Assembly (NCBI RefSeq): GCF_020524585.1
Contig: NZ_JAIVLK010000010.1
Coordinates: forward strand, 62,001-126,000
Direction of reading: 5' to 3'
DNA: 64,000 bases
DNA from: Celeribacter naphthalenivorans
GTDB taxonomy: Bacteria; Pseudomonadota; Alphaproteobacteria; Rhodobacterales; Rhodobacteraceae
Shown in pieces: positions 52,719 to 62,313 of the stretch. Both the position numbers and the translations under genes were made by a program. Under the pieces are notes generated by a model, which saw only the letters and a list, made by a program, of their open reading frames with translations, made no database searches and was not told the DNA's origin. Numbering within the stretch: the stretch's first letter is position 1; each line of letters opens with the position of its first letter.

Positions 52719-54143
52719 TCAGACGCTGACGCGATGGGCCGCGAGGGGGACATGACGGGAGAGGTTCTCTGCCCCGTTATCCGTCACGAGATAGCAATCT
52801 CCGATGTTCGCCCCCGCCTTGAGCGGATCGAGCCATTGGGAGTGCAATACAAAGGTCATGCCCTCTTCGAGTTTGGCATGGTTGTTGGATTGAATGTTGT
52901 AGGGCGGCATTTTCGGCATCGACACCGAATGGCCGACATTCGGGTTGTGCGGTCCTTTTGTGGCAGGCCAGACATGGTTGATCCGGCGCCCCTTCGCTTC
53001 CCAATCCGCATCGGGGACATACTGGGTCGGGACACGCAAAGGGGCGCCGTTTTCGCCGGCCTGCCAGTTGTAAGGCATGGTCCGGCTGTCTGCAGAACTG
53101 AGATAGCCGCGCGCGATATAGGGCGCGAAAGAGGCATTGGCGATGTCGGAAATCAACGCACCGGGACGCACCAGAGCGGCGGCACATTCGACGCCCTCGG
53201 CACACATCTCCAACACCTCTTCCTGGTCGTCCGTGATGTCGCCGACGGCGATCATCCGGGCGATCTGGGTCGAATACCCGTGATATTGCACAGAGGAGAT
53301 ATAGAGGTTGATCAGATCGCCACCCCGCACGACATGGCCGTAGGGTTTGCCGCAATGGGTGCCCCAGCGGTTGATGCCGATTTGATAGCCATCGCCGGTC
53401 TCGCCGCCCCGCGCCATTTGCGCGAAGGTGAAGGCGGCGTAGATTTCATGGTCGGTCACGCCGGGACGGATCACATGATAGGCCGCCTGCATGCCGATGC
53501 AGGCCAATTCGGTGGCGGCGCGCACGACGGCCTGTTCGGCCTTGCTCCGGCGGCGCTGCATCCGGTCGATGGCCTCATGCGCCTTGGCGAAACGACAGCG
53601 CGGCAGCTCTTGTGCCAACCCCTCCCAATAGGGTGCGGAGGTCGCATCCCCGACCAGACCGATCTGGGCGGATTGAAACCCGGCGCGGATGAGATGCGCA
53701 GAGACCGCCTCGACCACCCGGTCGACACCGCGTCCGGGGCGGTTGTAGGTTTCGCGACCCCAGGTGCCGACCTGCCATATGTCATCGACCAAAAGCGGCT
53801 CACCGACCGGCGGCAGCACCACCGAGCTTGAAAAGATCGTGTAGAGGCTGAGCGGCTGATCCGTGTCGGTCGGAATGATCAACACGCCTTCGCGGGCCCA
53901 GTCGCAAATATAGCGCAGGTAGGAGTTCGAGGTCTTGTAGGACCCGATGCTGTCGCTATGCACCACCACCACATCATGCCCCGCCGCACTCGCCTCCTGA
54001 CGGATACGACGCAGGCGGTCCTCATATTCGCTCTCCGGCAGGGGATCGACCGGCTGGAATTCGAAATCCGGCTCGAAACCGTCGAGAAGGCGCTCCATCC
54101 GGGAGAGATTTTGCGAGGCAGTGGCCGTATTCGTGAGGGTCAT
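52719..54143 (-). CDS. M24-fold (creatinase-like) hydrolase lacking metal ligands
   Basis: 474 residues from ATG 54143. A creatinase-type N-terminal domain (about 40-190) precedes the pita-bread catalytic domain (about 195-460). The two Asp ligands of metallo-M24 enzymes are replaced: the region reads LINLYISSVQYHGYSTQIAR with Y281 and Q293. The usual Glu near the end is HS (434-435). H263 (WGTHCG) matches the catalytic His of creatinase and H405 (GHSVS) is kept, but creatinase's glutamates are not. So it is probably a metal-independent hydrolase of an unknown C-N bond. It is the first gene of the transporter operon. Confidence 0.85.
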   Translation of the reverse strand: MTLTNTATASQNLSRMERLLDGFEPDFEFQPVDPLPESEYEDRLRRIRQEASAAGHDVVVVHSDSIGSYKTSNSYLRYICDWAREGVLIIPTDTDQPLSLYTIFSSSVVLPPVGEPLLVDDIWQVGTWGRETYNRPGRGVDRVVEAVSAHLIRAGFQSAQIGLVGDATSAPYWEGLAQELPRCRFAKAHEAIDRMQRRRSKAEQAVVRAATELACIGMQAAYHVIRPGVTDHEIYAAFTFAQMARGGETGDGYQIGINRWGTHCGKPYGHVVRGGDLINLYISSVQYHGYSTQIARMIAVGDITDDQEEVLEMCAEGVECAAALVRPGALISDIANASFAPYIARGYLSSADSRTMPYNWQAGENGAPLRVPTQYVPDADWEAKGRRINHVWPATKGPHNPNVGHSVSMPKMPPYNIQSNNHAKLEEGMTFVLHSQWLDPLKAGANIGDCYLVTDNGAENLSRHVPLAAHRVSV

Positions 54144-54615
54144 GATCTTGGGCTCTTCTTTGTGGGGCACGCCGCGAACACCGTGCTTTGCACCCTCAGT
54201 TAAGGGGCCGAACCCGACGCGCCTTCAAGCACTGATCGGGAATTTCGACCGGCTTGCACAAAGTTTCCGCAGCTGTTCGAAGAGGTGATTTTGACGACTT
54301 TTGCCTGCAAATTCGGACCAAAAATCTCACATGTGAAAATCCAATAACCATCTTATTTCAATGCAAATTTTTAGAAATAAACGCCACATTCCACAGTGAT
54401 GATTGAAACTTTTCAAAACGACGAGGAACTTTTTTCCCAAAACCCTCTTTGGCTCATGATGATTTATTCATCACATCTAAAACACGATCGGCCCCACGGC
54501 GTCGCTCAGCGGCATATTTTTGCAGGAGATGATAGTGAGTTTGGCGGCGCGGAGACGCTGGCGCGCCTTTTACCCAGACGGCACAGGAACACACCCGCGC
54601 ACTGAAATGAAAAGC
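54144..54615. other. 472-bp gene-free region upstream of the M24/ABC operon
   Basis: It is AT-rich between about 54290 and 54480 and must hold the promoter for the minus-strand operon; no clear operator was found. A 69-codon ORF at 54396-54605 has no RBS and no recognisable features and is probably not a gene. Confidence 0.6.
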
Positions 54616-55038
54616 TCAGCTCAGGTCTGTTTGAAACACGAACCGGCGGTCCAGATGGAATTTGACGACATAGCCGATGGCCAATCCCAGGATTGCACCG
54701 ACCTCGCGCGCCATGGTGCTGTGCCAGATCGCCCAAGCGCCCGCTTCCATGCCCCAGAAAATCGCCGTCGTGATCAACCCCATCGCCGTATAGAGGCCAA
54801 ATTTGCGGCCATGCGCCCGCGCCCCGGTCTCGACGTCGAAAAAGATCCAGCGCTTGTCGAGGAGATATTTCACCACAAGCCCGATCCCGGTGCCGAGGAT
54901 CATTGCAACGAACAAGCCCTTGGGCCAGATGCCCAACACCATGCGTTGCGCACCGAGATTGGCCAGCGTCGCCAAAATGGCGAACCCGGCATAGCGCAGC
55001 ACCAGCGCAGAGGTCGACAGATGCGCAAGCGTCGTCAC
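54616..55038 (-). CDS. GtrA-family membrane protein
   Basis: 140 residues from a GTG at 55036-55038, which overlaps the UbiA-like stop (GTGA). Four hydrophobic segments and the GtrA signature 'FAILATLANLGAQRMVLG' then KYLLDKRWIFFD are present. GtrA proteins are thought to flip polyprenyl-phosphate-linked sugars. This fits the fused HAD-prenyltransferase that shares its transcript. Confidence 0.88.
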   Translation of the reverse strand: MTTLAHLSTSALVLRYAGFAILATLANLGAQRMVLGIWPKGLFVAMILGTGIGLVVKYLLDKRWIFFDVETGARAHGRKFGLYTAMGLITTAIFWGMEAGAWAIWHSTMAREVGAILGLAIGYVVKFHLDRRFVFQTDLS

Positions 55039-56459
55039 AGCGAGGCGCCCGCAAATCCGGCGCCGAGGATGAGCGCAAAACAGATCAGGCTGACCCGATC
55101 CTTGGCGGCGTAAAGCACCGGATCGTCGTTCATCTTGCCACGATGCGTGGTCATCACCATGCGGCTCAGCCAGTAGAACAGCACAAGACAAGCGCCCCAA
55201 AGATAGCCGGGCTGGGTGTAAAGCTGTGCGACTTGCGGCGAGCTGATATAGAGCGCCATGACCAGCACGGACACATAGCCGGAGGCCAGCGCCATCATCG
55301 CAACGATGGGCACGTCATCGACATGATAGCCGCGACCATGGGCTTTAAGCTTGCCGGATTTCAGGCCATCGACGAGTTCGGCCTGACGTTTGACGGCCGC
55401 AAGCGAGAAGAAGAAAAAGATCGAAAAGGCCAGAAGCCAGACCGACATCGGGATCGCGGAACTGGTGCCGCCCGCGAGAATGCGGATGGTGTACAGCCCG
55501 GCCAGCGCAAAGATGTCGACCACAAGCTGACGCTTGAGGCGCAAAGAATAGGCCATGGTCAGGACATAGTAGACCACCATGACCTTGAGAAACGGCAGGC
55601 CGAGCCAGATCGCCGGGATCAGCCCCGCAAGCAAAAGCGAGACGGCCATGACTGTGCCGCGCGCGATGGGGATCGTCCCCGCCGCAAAGGGGCGCAGGCG
55701 TTTGCGCGGATGCGCCCGGTCGCCTTTCAGGTCCAGCAAATCATTGAGAACATAGACGGAAGAGGCGATCAAACTGAACGAGGCAAAAGCAATGAGCGCT
55801 CTGAGAAAGATCATCAGGCTCAGCTCATGCGCGGCCAGCATCGGAAAGAAAATCAGGATGTTTTTGAGCCATTGATGCGGGCGAATGGCTTTGAAATAGG
55901 GGGCAAGGTCCCGCGCGGGGCGGTCGAGATGCTCGATCGGGCCATCGCAGGTCACCTTGGCTTTCAGCTCCGGTTTGGCGTTCACGGTGATCGCCCCACC
56001 TGCCTTGGACCAGATCGCCAAATCCGCCTCGTGATCGCCCATATAGGTGAACCCGCCCGCGCCGTAGCGCGCCACCAAAGTGTCGGCCTTGGCCGGGCCT
56101 TTCAAGTTTGCCGCGCCATCCGAGCCGATTACATCGTCGAACAGACCGAGATGGGCGGCGATCTGATCGGCAAGCGCCTGATCTGTCGCGGTGACAAGCG
56201 CGGTGCGCCCGCCGCTCGCGCGCCAGTCCTTCACCCGCGCCAGAACCCGGTCGTCATAGGGCAAAGTGGTGACATCGACACTGGAATTCTGCGCCAAAAG
56301 CCGTTTGAGCGCGGCCTTGCCCTTGGGCAGGGTCAGAGCGGCCCGAAACGGCAGTTTCCAATCGCCCGCAAAGCCGGACCAGAAACTTTCATACAGCATA
56401 TCGGACCGAAGCAAGGTGCCGTCGAGATCGACGACGAGGGTTTGAGAGTCCTGTTTCAA
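55035..56459 (-). CDS. HAD phosphatase-UbiA prenyltransferase fusion
   Basis: About 474 residues from a TTG at 56459 with GGAAAG upstream; no good ATG exists and the frame stays open to 56522. The N-terminal HAD domain has DLDGTLL (D11, D13) and TYMGDHEAD. The C-terminal UbiA part (about 185-474) has NDLLDLKGDRAHPRKRLRP (239-257) with the Mg-binding Asp residues and about eight membrane segments. It resembles DPPR synthase-type enzymes that put phosphoribose on decaprenyl phosphate and then dephosphorylate it. Together with GtrA it suggests a lipid-linked pentose used for a surface glycan. Confidence 0.88.
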   Translation of the reverse strand: MKQDSQTLVVDLDGTLLRSDMLYESFWSGFAGDWKLPFRAALTLPKGKAALKRLLAQNSSVDVTTLPYDDRVLARVKDWRASGGRTALVTATDQALADQIAAHLGLFDDVIGSDGAANLKGPAKADTLVARYGAGGFTYMGDHEADLAIWSKAGGAITVNAKPELKAKVTCDGPIEHLDRPARDLAPYFKAIRPHQWLKNILIFFPMLAAHELSLMIFLRALIAFASFSLIASSVYVLNDLLDLKGDRAHPRKRLRPFAAGTIPIARGTVMAVSLLLAGLIPAIWLGLPFLKVMVVYYVLTMAYSLRLKRQLVVDIFALAGLYTIRILAGGTSSAIPMSVWLLAFSIFFFFSLAAVKRQAELVDGLKSGKLKAHGRGYHVDDVPIVAMMALASGYVSVLVMALYISSPQVAQLYTQPGYLWGACLVLFYWLSRMVMTTHRGKMNDDPVLYAAKDRVSLICFALILGAGFAGASL

Positions 56460-56581
56460 AACAACTTTCCGATCGGCCACATCACGTGGCCAGAGACTGC
56501 AAGCGGCACATCGGGGTGTCAATGGCGAAGCGCCCTCAGGCGCGTATTGGCCATGCCGTTGTGGCCTTCATGCCCGCGCCG

Positions 56582-56704
56582 TCACCGCCCGAAATCCTCC
56601 CGCGAGCGCGCCGGTGTGGTCCGGCACATCTGCTTCACATGGGCGGGGTCTGTGCCGGTGCCAAAACTGCTGATCCGCAGCAGCCAGAGAAGAATTTGAA
56701 ACAT
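56582..56704 (-). CDS. Possible 40-residue small protein
   Basis: ORF of 40 codons, starting MFQILLWLLRISSFGTGTDP, with a hydrophobic start, then a basic tail containing one Cys (KQMCRTTPARSRE). GAGGA lies nine bases before the ATG, and it begins 20 bp after the EamA stop on the same strand. No homologue is known to me. It could be a small membrane-associated protein of the EamA transcript or chance. Confidence 0.4.
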   Translation of the reverse strand: MFQILLWLLRISSFGTGTDPAHVKQMCRTTPARSREDFGR

Positions 56705-56723
56705 GATCTTTGTCCTCACACTG

Positions 56724-57584
56724 TCAGGCAAAACGCTTTGCGCCCGCGACACAAAGCACGGTGATCGCGGTGCAGGCGACCATCTGCCATGCGATGGGCT
56801 CGCGCAGCAAAAGCGCCGCTAGGAGAAGGCCGAAGAACGGTTGCAGAAGCTGCAATTGTCCGACCTGCGAGATGCCGCCAAGCGCCAGCCCGCGATACCA
56901 GAACACGAAGCCCAGCATCATGCTGAACAGGGCGACATAGCCGAGGCTGATCCAGCCGGGGGTCGAAATCGTGCTGAAGGTCGCGGGCCATGTGAACAGG
57001 CTGAGCGCAGCCATCACCGGCAGCGCGATCAAAAGCGCCCAAGAGATCACCTGCCAGCCCCCCAAGCGCCGCGACAGGGTGGCGCCTTCGGCGTAGCCCA
57101 AACCACAGACGACAATCGCCGCCAGCATCAAAAGATCGCCTTTTGAGGCACCGGCCGCGCTCTGCATCAAGGCAAAGCCCGAGACGGTCGCCGCGCCTAG
57201 GAGCGAAAACATCCAGAAGGCGGCTTTGGGCCGCTCGCCGCCCCGGATCACGCCGAAGATCGCGGTGGCGAGGGGAAGCAGGCCGATAAAGACGATGGAC
57301 CGCGCCGCGGTGATGGATTGCAACGCCAGCGCCGTCAAAAGCGGAAAACCGATGACGACACCCAGAGCGACGACCCCGAGAGGCGTCAGGTCGCTTCGGT
57401 CGGGACGGCTTTGGCGCAGGGCCAAAAGGCACAACAGACCCAAAACGGCGGCGATCACGGCGCGGGCGGAGGTCAGGAACAACGGCGCGAAATCCGTCAC
57501 CGCCACGCGGGTTGCGGGCAACGACCCGCTGAAGATGAGAACGCCAAGGAAGCCACTGCCCCAGCCTGTCAGTTTGTGATCCAT
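56724..57584 (-). CDS. EamA-family drug/metabolite transporter
   Basis: 286 residues from ATG 57584, ten hydrophobic segments in two EamA halves (about 10-135 and 150-280). It is divergent from a MocR regulator across 141 bp, a pairing often seen when the regulator controls an exporter. The substrate is likely an amino acid or an amine. Confidence 0.9.
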   Translation of the reverse strand: MDHKLTGWGSGFLGVLIFSGSLPATRVAVTDFAPLFLTSARAVIAAVLGLLCLLALRQSRPDRSDLTPLGVVALGVVIGFPLLTALALQSITAARSIVFIGLLPLATAIFGVIRGGERPKAAFWMFSLLGAATVSGFALMQSAAGASKGDLLMLAAIVVCGLGYAEGATLSRRLGGWQVISWALLIALPVMAALSLFTWPATFSTISTPGWISLGYVALFSMMLGFVFWYRGLALGGISQVGQLQLLQPFFGLLLAALLLREPIAWQMVACTAITVLCVAGAKRFA

Positions 57585-57671
57585 GTCTGTGCCATCGGTC
57601 GTTTCGTGATTTTCTTCTGGGTATGCGCGGGAGGCCGTTGTAGACAGAGACAATCCCGTACAATTTCATAG

Positions 57672-57701
57672 AACTGTATGGGGGCTATGAGCGGTACAGT
57701 T
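57672..57701. promoter_or_regulatory. Inverted repeat, likely MocR operator
   Basis: AACTGTA (57672-57678) and TACAGTT (57695-57701) are exact complements 16 bases apart, in the divergent promoter between the EamA gene and the MocR gene. A further TACAATT lies about 14 bp to the left. Confidence 0.6.
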
Positions 57702-57725
57702 GCGCAAATCAGACGGAGGCTTGGC

Positions 57726-59111
57726 ATGGCAGGCACGAAGACAGATCATCTGATGCAGGTTCTGCGCGACAGGATTGCCACGCGCACACTGGGGCCGGGG
57801 GATCGCATGCCGTCGATCCGGCGCTTTGCCGAACAGATGCACGTGTCGCCCTCGACCGTGGTCGAGGCCTATGACCGGCTCGCCGCCGAAGGGGTGATCA
57901 GCGCGAAACGTGGCTCCGGCTTTTATGTCTCGAACAGCAACCTGCCGCCGATGAAACTCGCACAGGCGCGCTCGCCTCAGGCGCGCAATGTCGATCCGTT
58001 CTGGGTGTCGCGCCAGTCGCTCGATGCGCGTCCCGGCGCAATCCAGCCGGGGTGTGGCTGGTTGCCGGAGGACTGGATGCCAGAGGAGGCCCTGCGCAAG
58101 GGCTTGCGTGCGGTGGCGAAAAGCGAGGCGGCGATCCTGACCAATTACGCCTCTGCGCGCGGCTCGATGGTGCTGCGGCGCAGCCTGCTTGGGCGGTTTG
58201 CGGAAGAAAATCTGAATGCCACCGCCGAACACCTCATGCTGACCGCCTCGGCGTCACAGGCGATGGATTTGATCTGCCGATTGCTGTTGCGGCCCGGCGA
58301 TACGGTGCTGGTCGACGATCCGGGGTATTTCAACTTTCGGGCCCTGTTGCGGGCGCATCAGGTCAAGATCATTGGCATTCCCTACACGCCACAGGGGCCG
58401 GATCTGGCGGCATTCGAGGCCGCATTGGCACAGGCGCCACGGCTCTACCTGACCAATTCCGCATTGCACAATCCGACCGGCGCCACCATGTCGCCCCAGG
58501 TCGCGCATCAGCTTTTGTCGCTGGCCACGGCGCATGAGTTGACCATCGTCGAAGACGACACATTCGTCGATCTCGAACCGGAGCCTTCGCCCCGGCTGGC
58601 CGTGCTCGACGGGCTGAACCGGGTGCTCAGGATCGGCGGGTTTTCCAAGACGCTCTCGGCCTCGGTGCGCTGCGGCTATATCGCCGGGCGGACCGATTGG
58701 ATCGAGGCGCTGGTCGATCTACAGGTCGCAACGAGTTTTGGCGGTCCAAGCCCGGTGGCGACCGAGTTGCTGGCCCATGTGCTCACGGGGGGCATCTACC
58801 GCAAACATCTCGCCGAGTTGCACCGCCGTTTGGCGGGGGCGCGCAAAACGGTGGCCGCAAAGCTGGCGCCTTTGGGGATCACGCCTTGGGTTTCGCCGCG
58901 TGGCGGGTTCTACCTCTGGTGCCGCTTCCCCGAAGGCTGTGACACGGGCGTGATTGCACAACGGGCGATGGCGGAGAATGTGGTGCTGGCCCCCGGCAAC
59001 GTGTTCAGCCCCTCGCAAATGGCGACGCGTTTCATGCGGTTCAACGTGACGCAAATGCGCGATCCTCGGGTCTATGAGGTGCTGAAGAGGGCCATGCCTG
59101 AGCCGGAATGA
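57726..59111 (+). CDS. MocR/PdxR-type regulator (GntR HTH fused to PLP aminotransferase fold)
   Basis: 461 residues from ATG 57726 (GGAGG upstream). The GntR HTH is at about 5-70 (RMPSIRRFAEQMHVSPSTVV). An aminotransferase class I fold follows with ASASQAMD, NPTG (249-252), a DD pair at 277-278 and the PLP lysine K308 (GFSKTLS). It senses an amine or amino acid through PLP and likely controls the divergent EamA exporter. It ends two bases before the convergent copA stop. Confidence 0.92.
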   Translation: MAGTKTDHLMQVLRDRIATRTLGPGDRMPSIRRFAEQMHVSPSTVVEAYDRLAAEGVISAKRGSGFYVSNSNLPPMKLAQARSPQARNVDPFWVSRQSLDARPGAIQPGCGWLPEDWMPEEALRKGLRAVAKSEAAILTNYASARGSMVLRRSLLGRFAEENLNATAEHLMLTASASQAMDLICRLLLRPGDTVLVDDPGYFNFRALLRAHQVKIIGIPYTPQGPDLAAFEAALAQAPRLYLTNSALHNPTGATMSPQVAHQLLSLATAHELTIVEDDTFVDLEPEPSPRLAVLDGLNRVLRIGGFSKTLSASVRCGYIAGRTDWIEALVDLQVATSFGGPSPVATELLAHVLTGGIYRKHLAELHRRLAGARKTVAAKLAPLGITPWVSPRGGFYLWCRFPEGCDTGVIAQRAMAENVVLAPGNVFSPSQMATRFMRFNVTQMRDPRVYEVLKRAMPEPE

Positions 59112-59113
59112 CA

Positions 59114-61588
59114 TCACAATTTGATCCCTTTCAGACGCAACGCGTTCAAGATGACCGACACCGAGCTAAAACTCATCGCCAGCGCCGCAATCACCGGTGA
59201 AAGCAAAAGGCCGAAGGCCGGGTAGAGGATGCCCGCCGCAATCGGTACGCCGGCCGTGTTGTAGGCAAAGGCAAAAAACAGGTTCTGCCGAATGTTGCGC
59301 ATCACGGCTTCGGCCAGACGACGTGCCCTGAGAATGCCCGTCAGATCGCCTTTCACAAGTGTCAGCCCCGCGCTTTCCACTGCGACATCCGCGCCGGTGC
59401 CCATGGCGATGCCGACATCGGCGGCGGCCAGCGCGGGCGCATCGTTGACGCCATCCCCCGCCATCGCCACCCGCGCGCCGGACGTGCGCAGCTCTTCGAC
59501 CAGCGCGGCTTTGCCTTCGGGTGAGACCTCCGCGCGCACCTCGTCGATGCCGAGCCGTTTCGCCACCGCCTCTGCCGTGCGTTTACTGTCGCCGGTGGCC
59601 ATGACGATGCGCAGCCCTTCTGCGTGCAGGGCCTTGATGGCTTCGGGCGTCGTCTCCTTGATCCGGTCGGCCACGGCAAGGATGCCGACGACCGCGCCGT
59701 CTTTGGCAAGATACATGGCGGTTTTGCCCTCGGATTGCAGACGTTCCAGACCTTTGCTCAGAACACCGGGCTCTGCGCCTTGGCCCTGCATCAGCGCTGC
59801 GTTGCCCAAGGCGACCTGTGCGCCGTCGATCATGGCGGTCACGCCCTTGCCGGTGATTGCCTCAAAGCCGGTCGCCTCGCGTTTGGGCGCCTCCTTCGTG
59901 CCCTCAAGGATGGCCTCGGCAAGAGGATGCTCCGAGCCACGCTCAAGGGCGGCGGCGTAGGATTTCAGTTCCTCTTCCGAAATGTCTTTCGCGATGACAT
60001 CGATGAGCGAGGGTTTGCCCTCCGTCAGCGTGCCAGTTTTGTCCACGATCAACGTGTCGACCTTGGCAAAGCGTTCAAGCGCCTCGGCATCCCGGATCAG
60101 CACCCCCGCCTGCGCACCGCGCCCGGTGCCGACCATAATCGACATCGGCGTCGCGAGGCCCAGCGCACAGGGACAGGCGATGATCAGAACGGAAACCGCC
60201 GCGACCGTCGCATAGCCCAGCGCGGGGCTTGGCCCGACCGTGAGCCAGACCAGGAAGGCGACGATGGCGGTGACGACGACAGCGGGTACAAAATAGAGCG
60301 ACACACGGTCGGCCAGCCCCTGGATCGGAGCACGGGAGCGCTGGGCCTGAGCGACCATGGCGACGATACGAGACAGCGTTGTTTCTGACCCGACCGCCTG
60401 TGCCTCCATGACGAAAGAGCCGGATTTGTTGAGCGTGCCGCCGGTGACGGCATCGCCTTGTGCCTTTTTCACGGGCACGGGTTCGCCGGTGATCATGCTT
60501 TCATCGACGGAGGAGCTTCCCTCGACGATTTCCCCATCCACAGGAATGCTTTCCCCCGGACGCACGCGCAGCCGATCCCCGGTTTGCACTTCGTCGAGCG
60601 GCACATCTTTTTCTACATCTTTTTGCCCGTCCTTCGTGACAAGCCGCGCGGTTTTCGGGGCCAAATCCATCAGCGCCCGGATCGCATCTCCGGTGCGTTC
60701 CCGTGCGGTCAGCTCCATCAACTGGCCAATAAGAACCAGCACCAGAATGACCGCCGAGGCTTCGAAATAGACCGGCGGCAAGCCGTGGGCACTGAGCATA
60801 TCCGAAGGGAACACCGATGGCGCCAAGAGCCCGACGAGCGAAAACAGATAGGCCGCGAGCGTGCCAAGCGCGATCAGGGTCCACATATTGGGAGACCGGT
60901 TCACCACGGATTTCCAGCCGCGAATGAAGAAGGGCCGCGCACACCACAAAACCGGCGTGGTCAGAGCGAACTGAAGCCAGAGAAACGGTTTATGACCGAT
61001 CCACTCGGCAAAGGGCAGTCCGACATGGCTGCCCATCTCTAAGACGAAGACGGCAGCGGCAAGCGGGGCCATGATCTTGAACCGACGTTTGAAATCAATC
61101 AGTTCCGGGTTCGGCCCGCTGTCCGCAGAGGGCGTCATCGGCTCCAAAGCCATGCCGCATTTCGGGCAATCGCCGGGATGATCCTCGACAATTTCCGGAT
61201 GCATCGGGCAGGTGTATTGCGTGCCCTCCGGCATGGCTTTCGCCTTTGGACGCGCACCGAGGTAGTGCTCCGGGCTTGTCTCGAATTTCTCCTGACAGCT
61301 CTCTGAGCAGAAATAAAACCGCTCCCCATCGAGCTTGGACATATGCGCCGCGCTGGCGCGATCCACCGACATACCACAGACCGGATCGGTCGCAGTGATA
61401 TAGGCCTCAGGCTTGGCCTCGAATGTGTCGCGGCAGCCACTGGAGCAGAAATGATAGCTGTGACCACCGTGTTCGAGATGCGGTTTGCCTGCCGTCGGAT
61501 CGACGGTCATGCCACAGACCGGATCACGGATCACATCAGATGCGGCATGGTGGTGATGGTCGTGCGAAGGATGGGGCTGCGCTGTCAT
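59114..61588 (-). CDS. copA: Copper-exporting P1B-type ATPase (CopA) with two YHS domains
   Basis: 824 residues. The His-rich N-terminus (HDHHHHAA) is followed by two YHS domains (RDPVCGMTV at 21-29 to about 65; TDPVCGMSV at 68-76 to about 110) and a heavy-metal-binding motif with YTCPMHPEI (125-133) and CPKCGM (141-146). No HMA (GMTCxxC) domain is present. The core has TGEP (368-371), the CPC transport motif (472-474), DKTGT (D516 phosphorylated) and GDGVND. It exports Cu(I) from the cytoplasm. It is preceded by a CueR-type operator. Confidence 0.94.
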   Translation of the reverse strand: MTAQPHPSHDHHHHAASDVIRDPVCGMTVDPTAGKPHLEHGGHSYHFCSSGCRDTFEAKPEAYITATDPVCGMSVDRASAAHMSKLDGERFYFCSESCQEKFETSPEHYLGARPKAKAMPEGTQYTCPMHPEIVEDHPGDCPKCGMALEPMTPSADSGPNPELIDFKRRFKIMAPLAAAVFVLEMGSHVGLPFAEWIGHKPFLWLQFALTTPVLWCARPFFIRGWKSVVNRSPNMWTLIALGTLAAYLFSLVGLLAPSVFPSDMLSAHGLPPVYFEASAVILVLVLIGQLMELTARERTGDAIRALMDLAPKTARLVTKDGQKDVEKDVPLDEVQTGDRLRVRPGESIPVDGEIVEGSSSVDESMITGEPVPVKKAQGDAVTGGTLNKSGSFVMEAQAVGSETTLSRIVAMVAQAQRSRAPIQGLADRVSLYFVPAVVVTAIVAFLVWLTVGPSPALGYATVAAVSVLIIACPCALGLATPMSIMVGTGRGAQAGVLIRDAEALERFAKVDTLIVDKTGTLTEGKPSLIDVIAKDISEEELKSYAAALERGSEHPLAEAILEGTKEAPKREATGFEAITGKGVTAMIDGAQVALGNAALMQGQGAEPGVLSKGLERLQSEGKTAMYLAKDGAVVGILAVADRIKETTPEAIKALHAEGLRIVMATGDSKRTAEAVAKRLGIDEVRAEVSPEGKAALVEELRTSGARVAMAGDGVNDAPALAAADVGIAMGTGADVAVESAGLTLVKGDLTGILRARRLAEAVMRNIRQNLFFAFAYNTAGVPIAAGILYPAFGLLLSPVIAALAMSFSSVSVILNALRLKGIKL

Positions 61589-61631
61589 GATTCACTCCTG
61601 ATCGTGTCGGTTTCTGACCTCGCCGTCTCAG

Positions 61632-61659
61632 ATAGGGCCTCCAGCAACTGGAGGGTCAA
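61632..61659 (-). promoter_or_regulatory. CueR-type operator/promoter of copA
   Basis: On the minus strand TTGACC (61654-61659) and a TATCTG-like -10 flank the dyad CTCCAG-TTG-CTGGAG (61639-61653), 19 bases apart. The layout matches copper-responsive MerR promoters such as E. coli copA. Confidence 0.8.
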
Positions 61660-61808
61660 GGGGGCATGTGTGGATTTATCTGACCGTTTTGGATGGCGGA
61701 AAATCCCCAGCTCCTCAGATGAATCTGGCCTCAAGCGATGTGATTTCAAATGTGCCGCGCGCAGTGTCGGTCACCGCGGCTTGATTTCAGGCTTCACATC
61801 GACGTGAC

Positions 61809-61839
61809 TTTACCCTCCAGCTGGTGGAGGGTTTATAAG
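61809..61839 (+). promoter_or_regulatory. CueR-type operator/promoter of the merR-family gene
   Basis: TTTACC (61809-61814) and TATAAG (61834-61839) are 19 bases apart. Between and overlapping them is the perfect dyad ACCCTCCA/TGGAGGGT with five bases in the middle (61812-61832). It shares the CTCCAG...CTGG/TGGAG core with the copA operator. Confidence 0.8.
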
Positions 61840-61859
61840 ACATTCAAAGGAGATTTACG

Positions 61860-62261
61860 ATGAACATCGGACATGCTTCGGCCGAAACCGGCCTGCCCGT
61901 CAAAACGATCCGCTATTACGAAGACATCGGCCTCGTCTCTGCGGACCGGGCCGCGAATGGCTATCGCGATTTCGATGCGCCTCAGATTGCCCGGTTGCGG
62001 TTGTTGGCGCAGGCGCGATTGATGGGGTTTTCGCTCGAAGAGTGCCGCGCTTTACTGGCCCTTGAGGCAGACCCCACGCGACATAGCCGCGACGTGCGAG
62101 ACCTGGCCGAGCAAAACCTCATATCTGTCCGCGAGAAAATCGCCAATCTTCAGGCCTTGGAGGCGCGCCTCACCGATTTGATTTCGAAATGTCACGGCGA
62201 TGAGGCCCCCGATTGTGCGATTCTGGATGGGCTAAGCACCTCGGCTTCAACCGCGCGTTGA
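61860..62261 (+). CDS. CueR-like MerR-family copper regulator
   Basis: 133 residues. A MerR HTH (1-70, TGLPVKTIRYYEDIGLV) and coiled coil are followed by the metal loop C111-HGDEAPD-C119. The two Cys spaced by seven residues match CueR-type Cu(I) sensing. AAGGAG precedes the ATG. It is divergent from copA with an operator on each side. Confidence 0.92.
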   Translation: MNIGHASAETGLPVKTIRYYEDIGLVSADRAANGYRDFDAPQIARLRLLAQARLMGFSLEECRALLALEADPTRHSRDVRDLAEQNLISVREKIANLQALEARLTDLISKCHGDEAPDCAILDGLSTSASTAR

Positions 62262-62313
62262 CCAAGCGCGTGCCACACGCCATGATCGACATTGAAAGCC
62301 ACGGAGACCCTGT

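Noticed and set aside
54396-54605. A 69-codon ORF in the M24/GtrA spacer
   Set aside because: No RBS and no recognisable motif; AT-rich promoter DNA explains it better.
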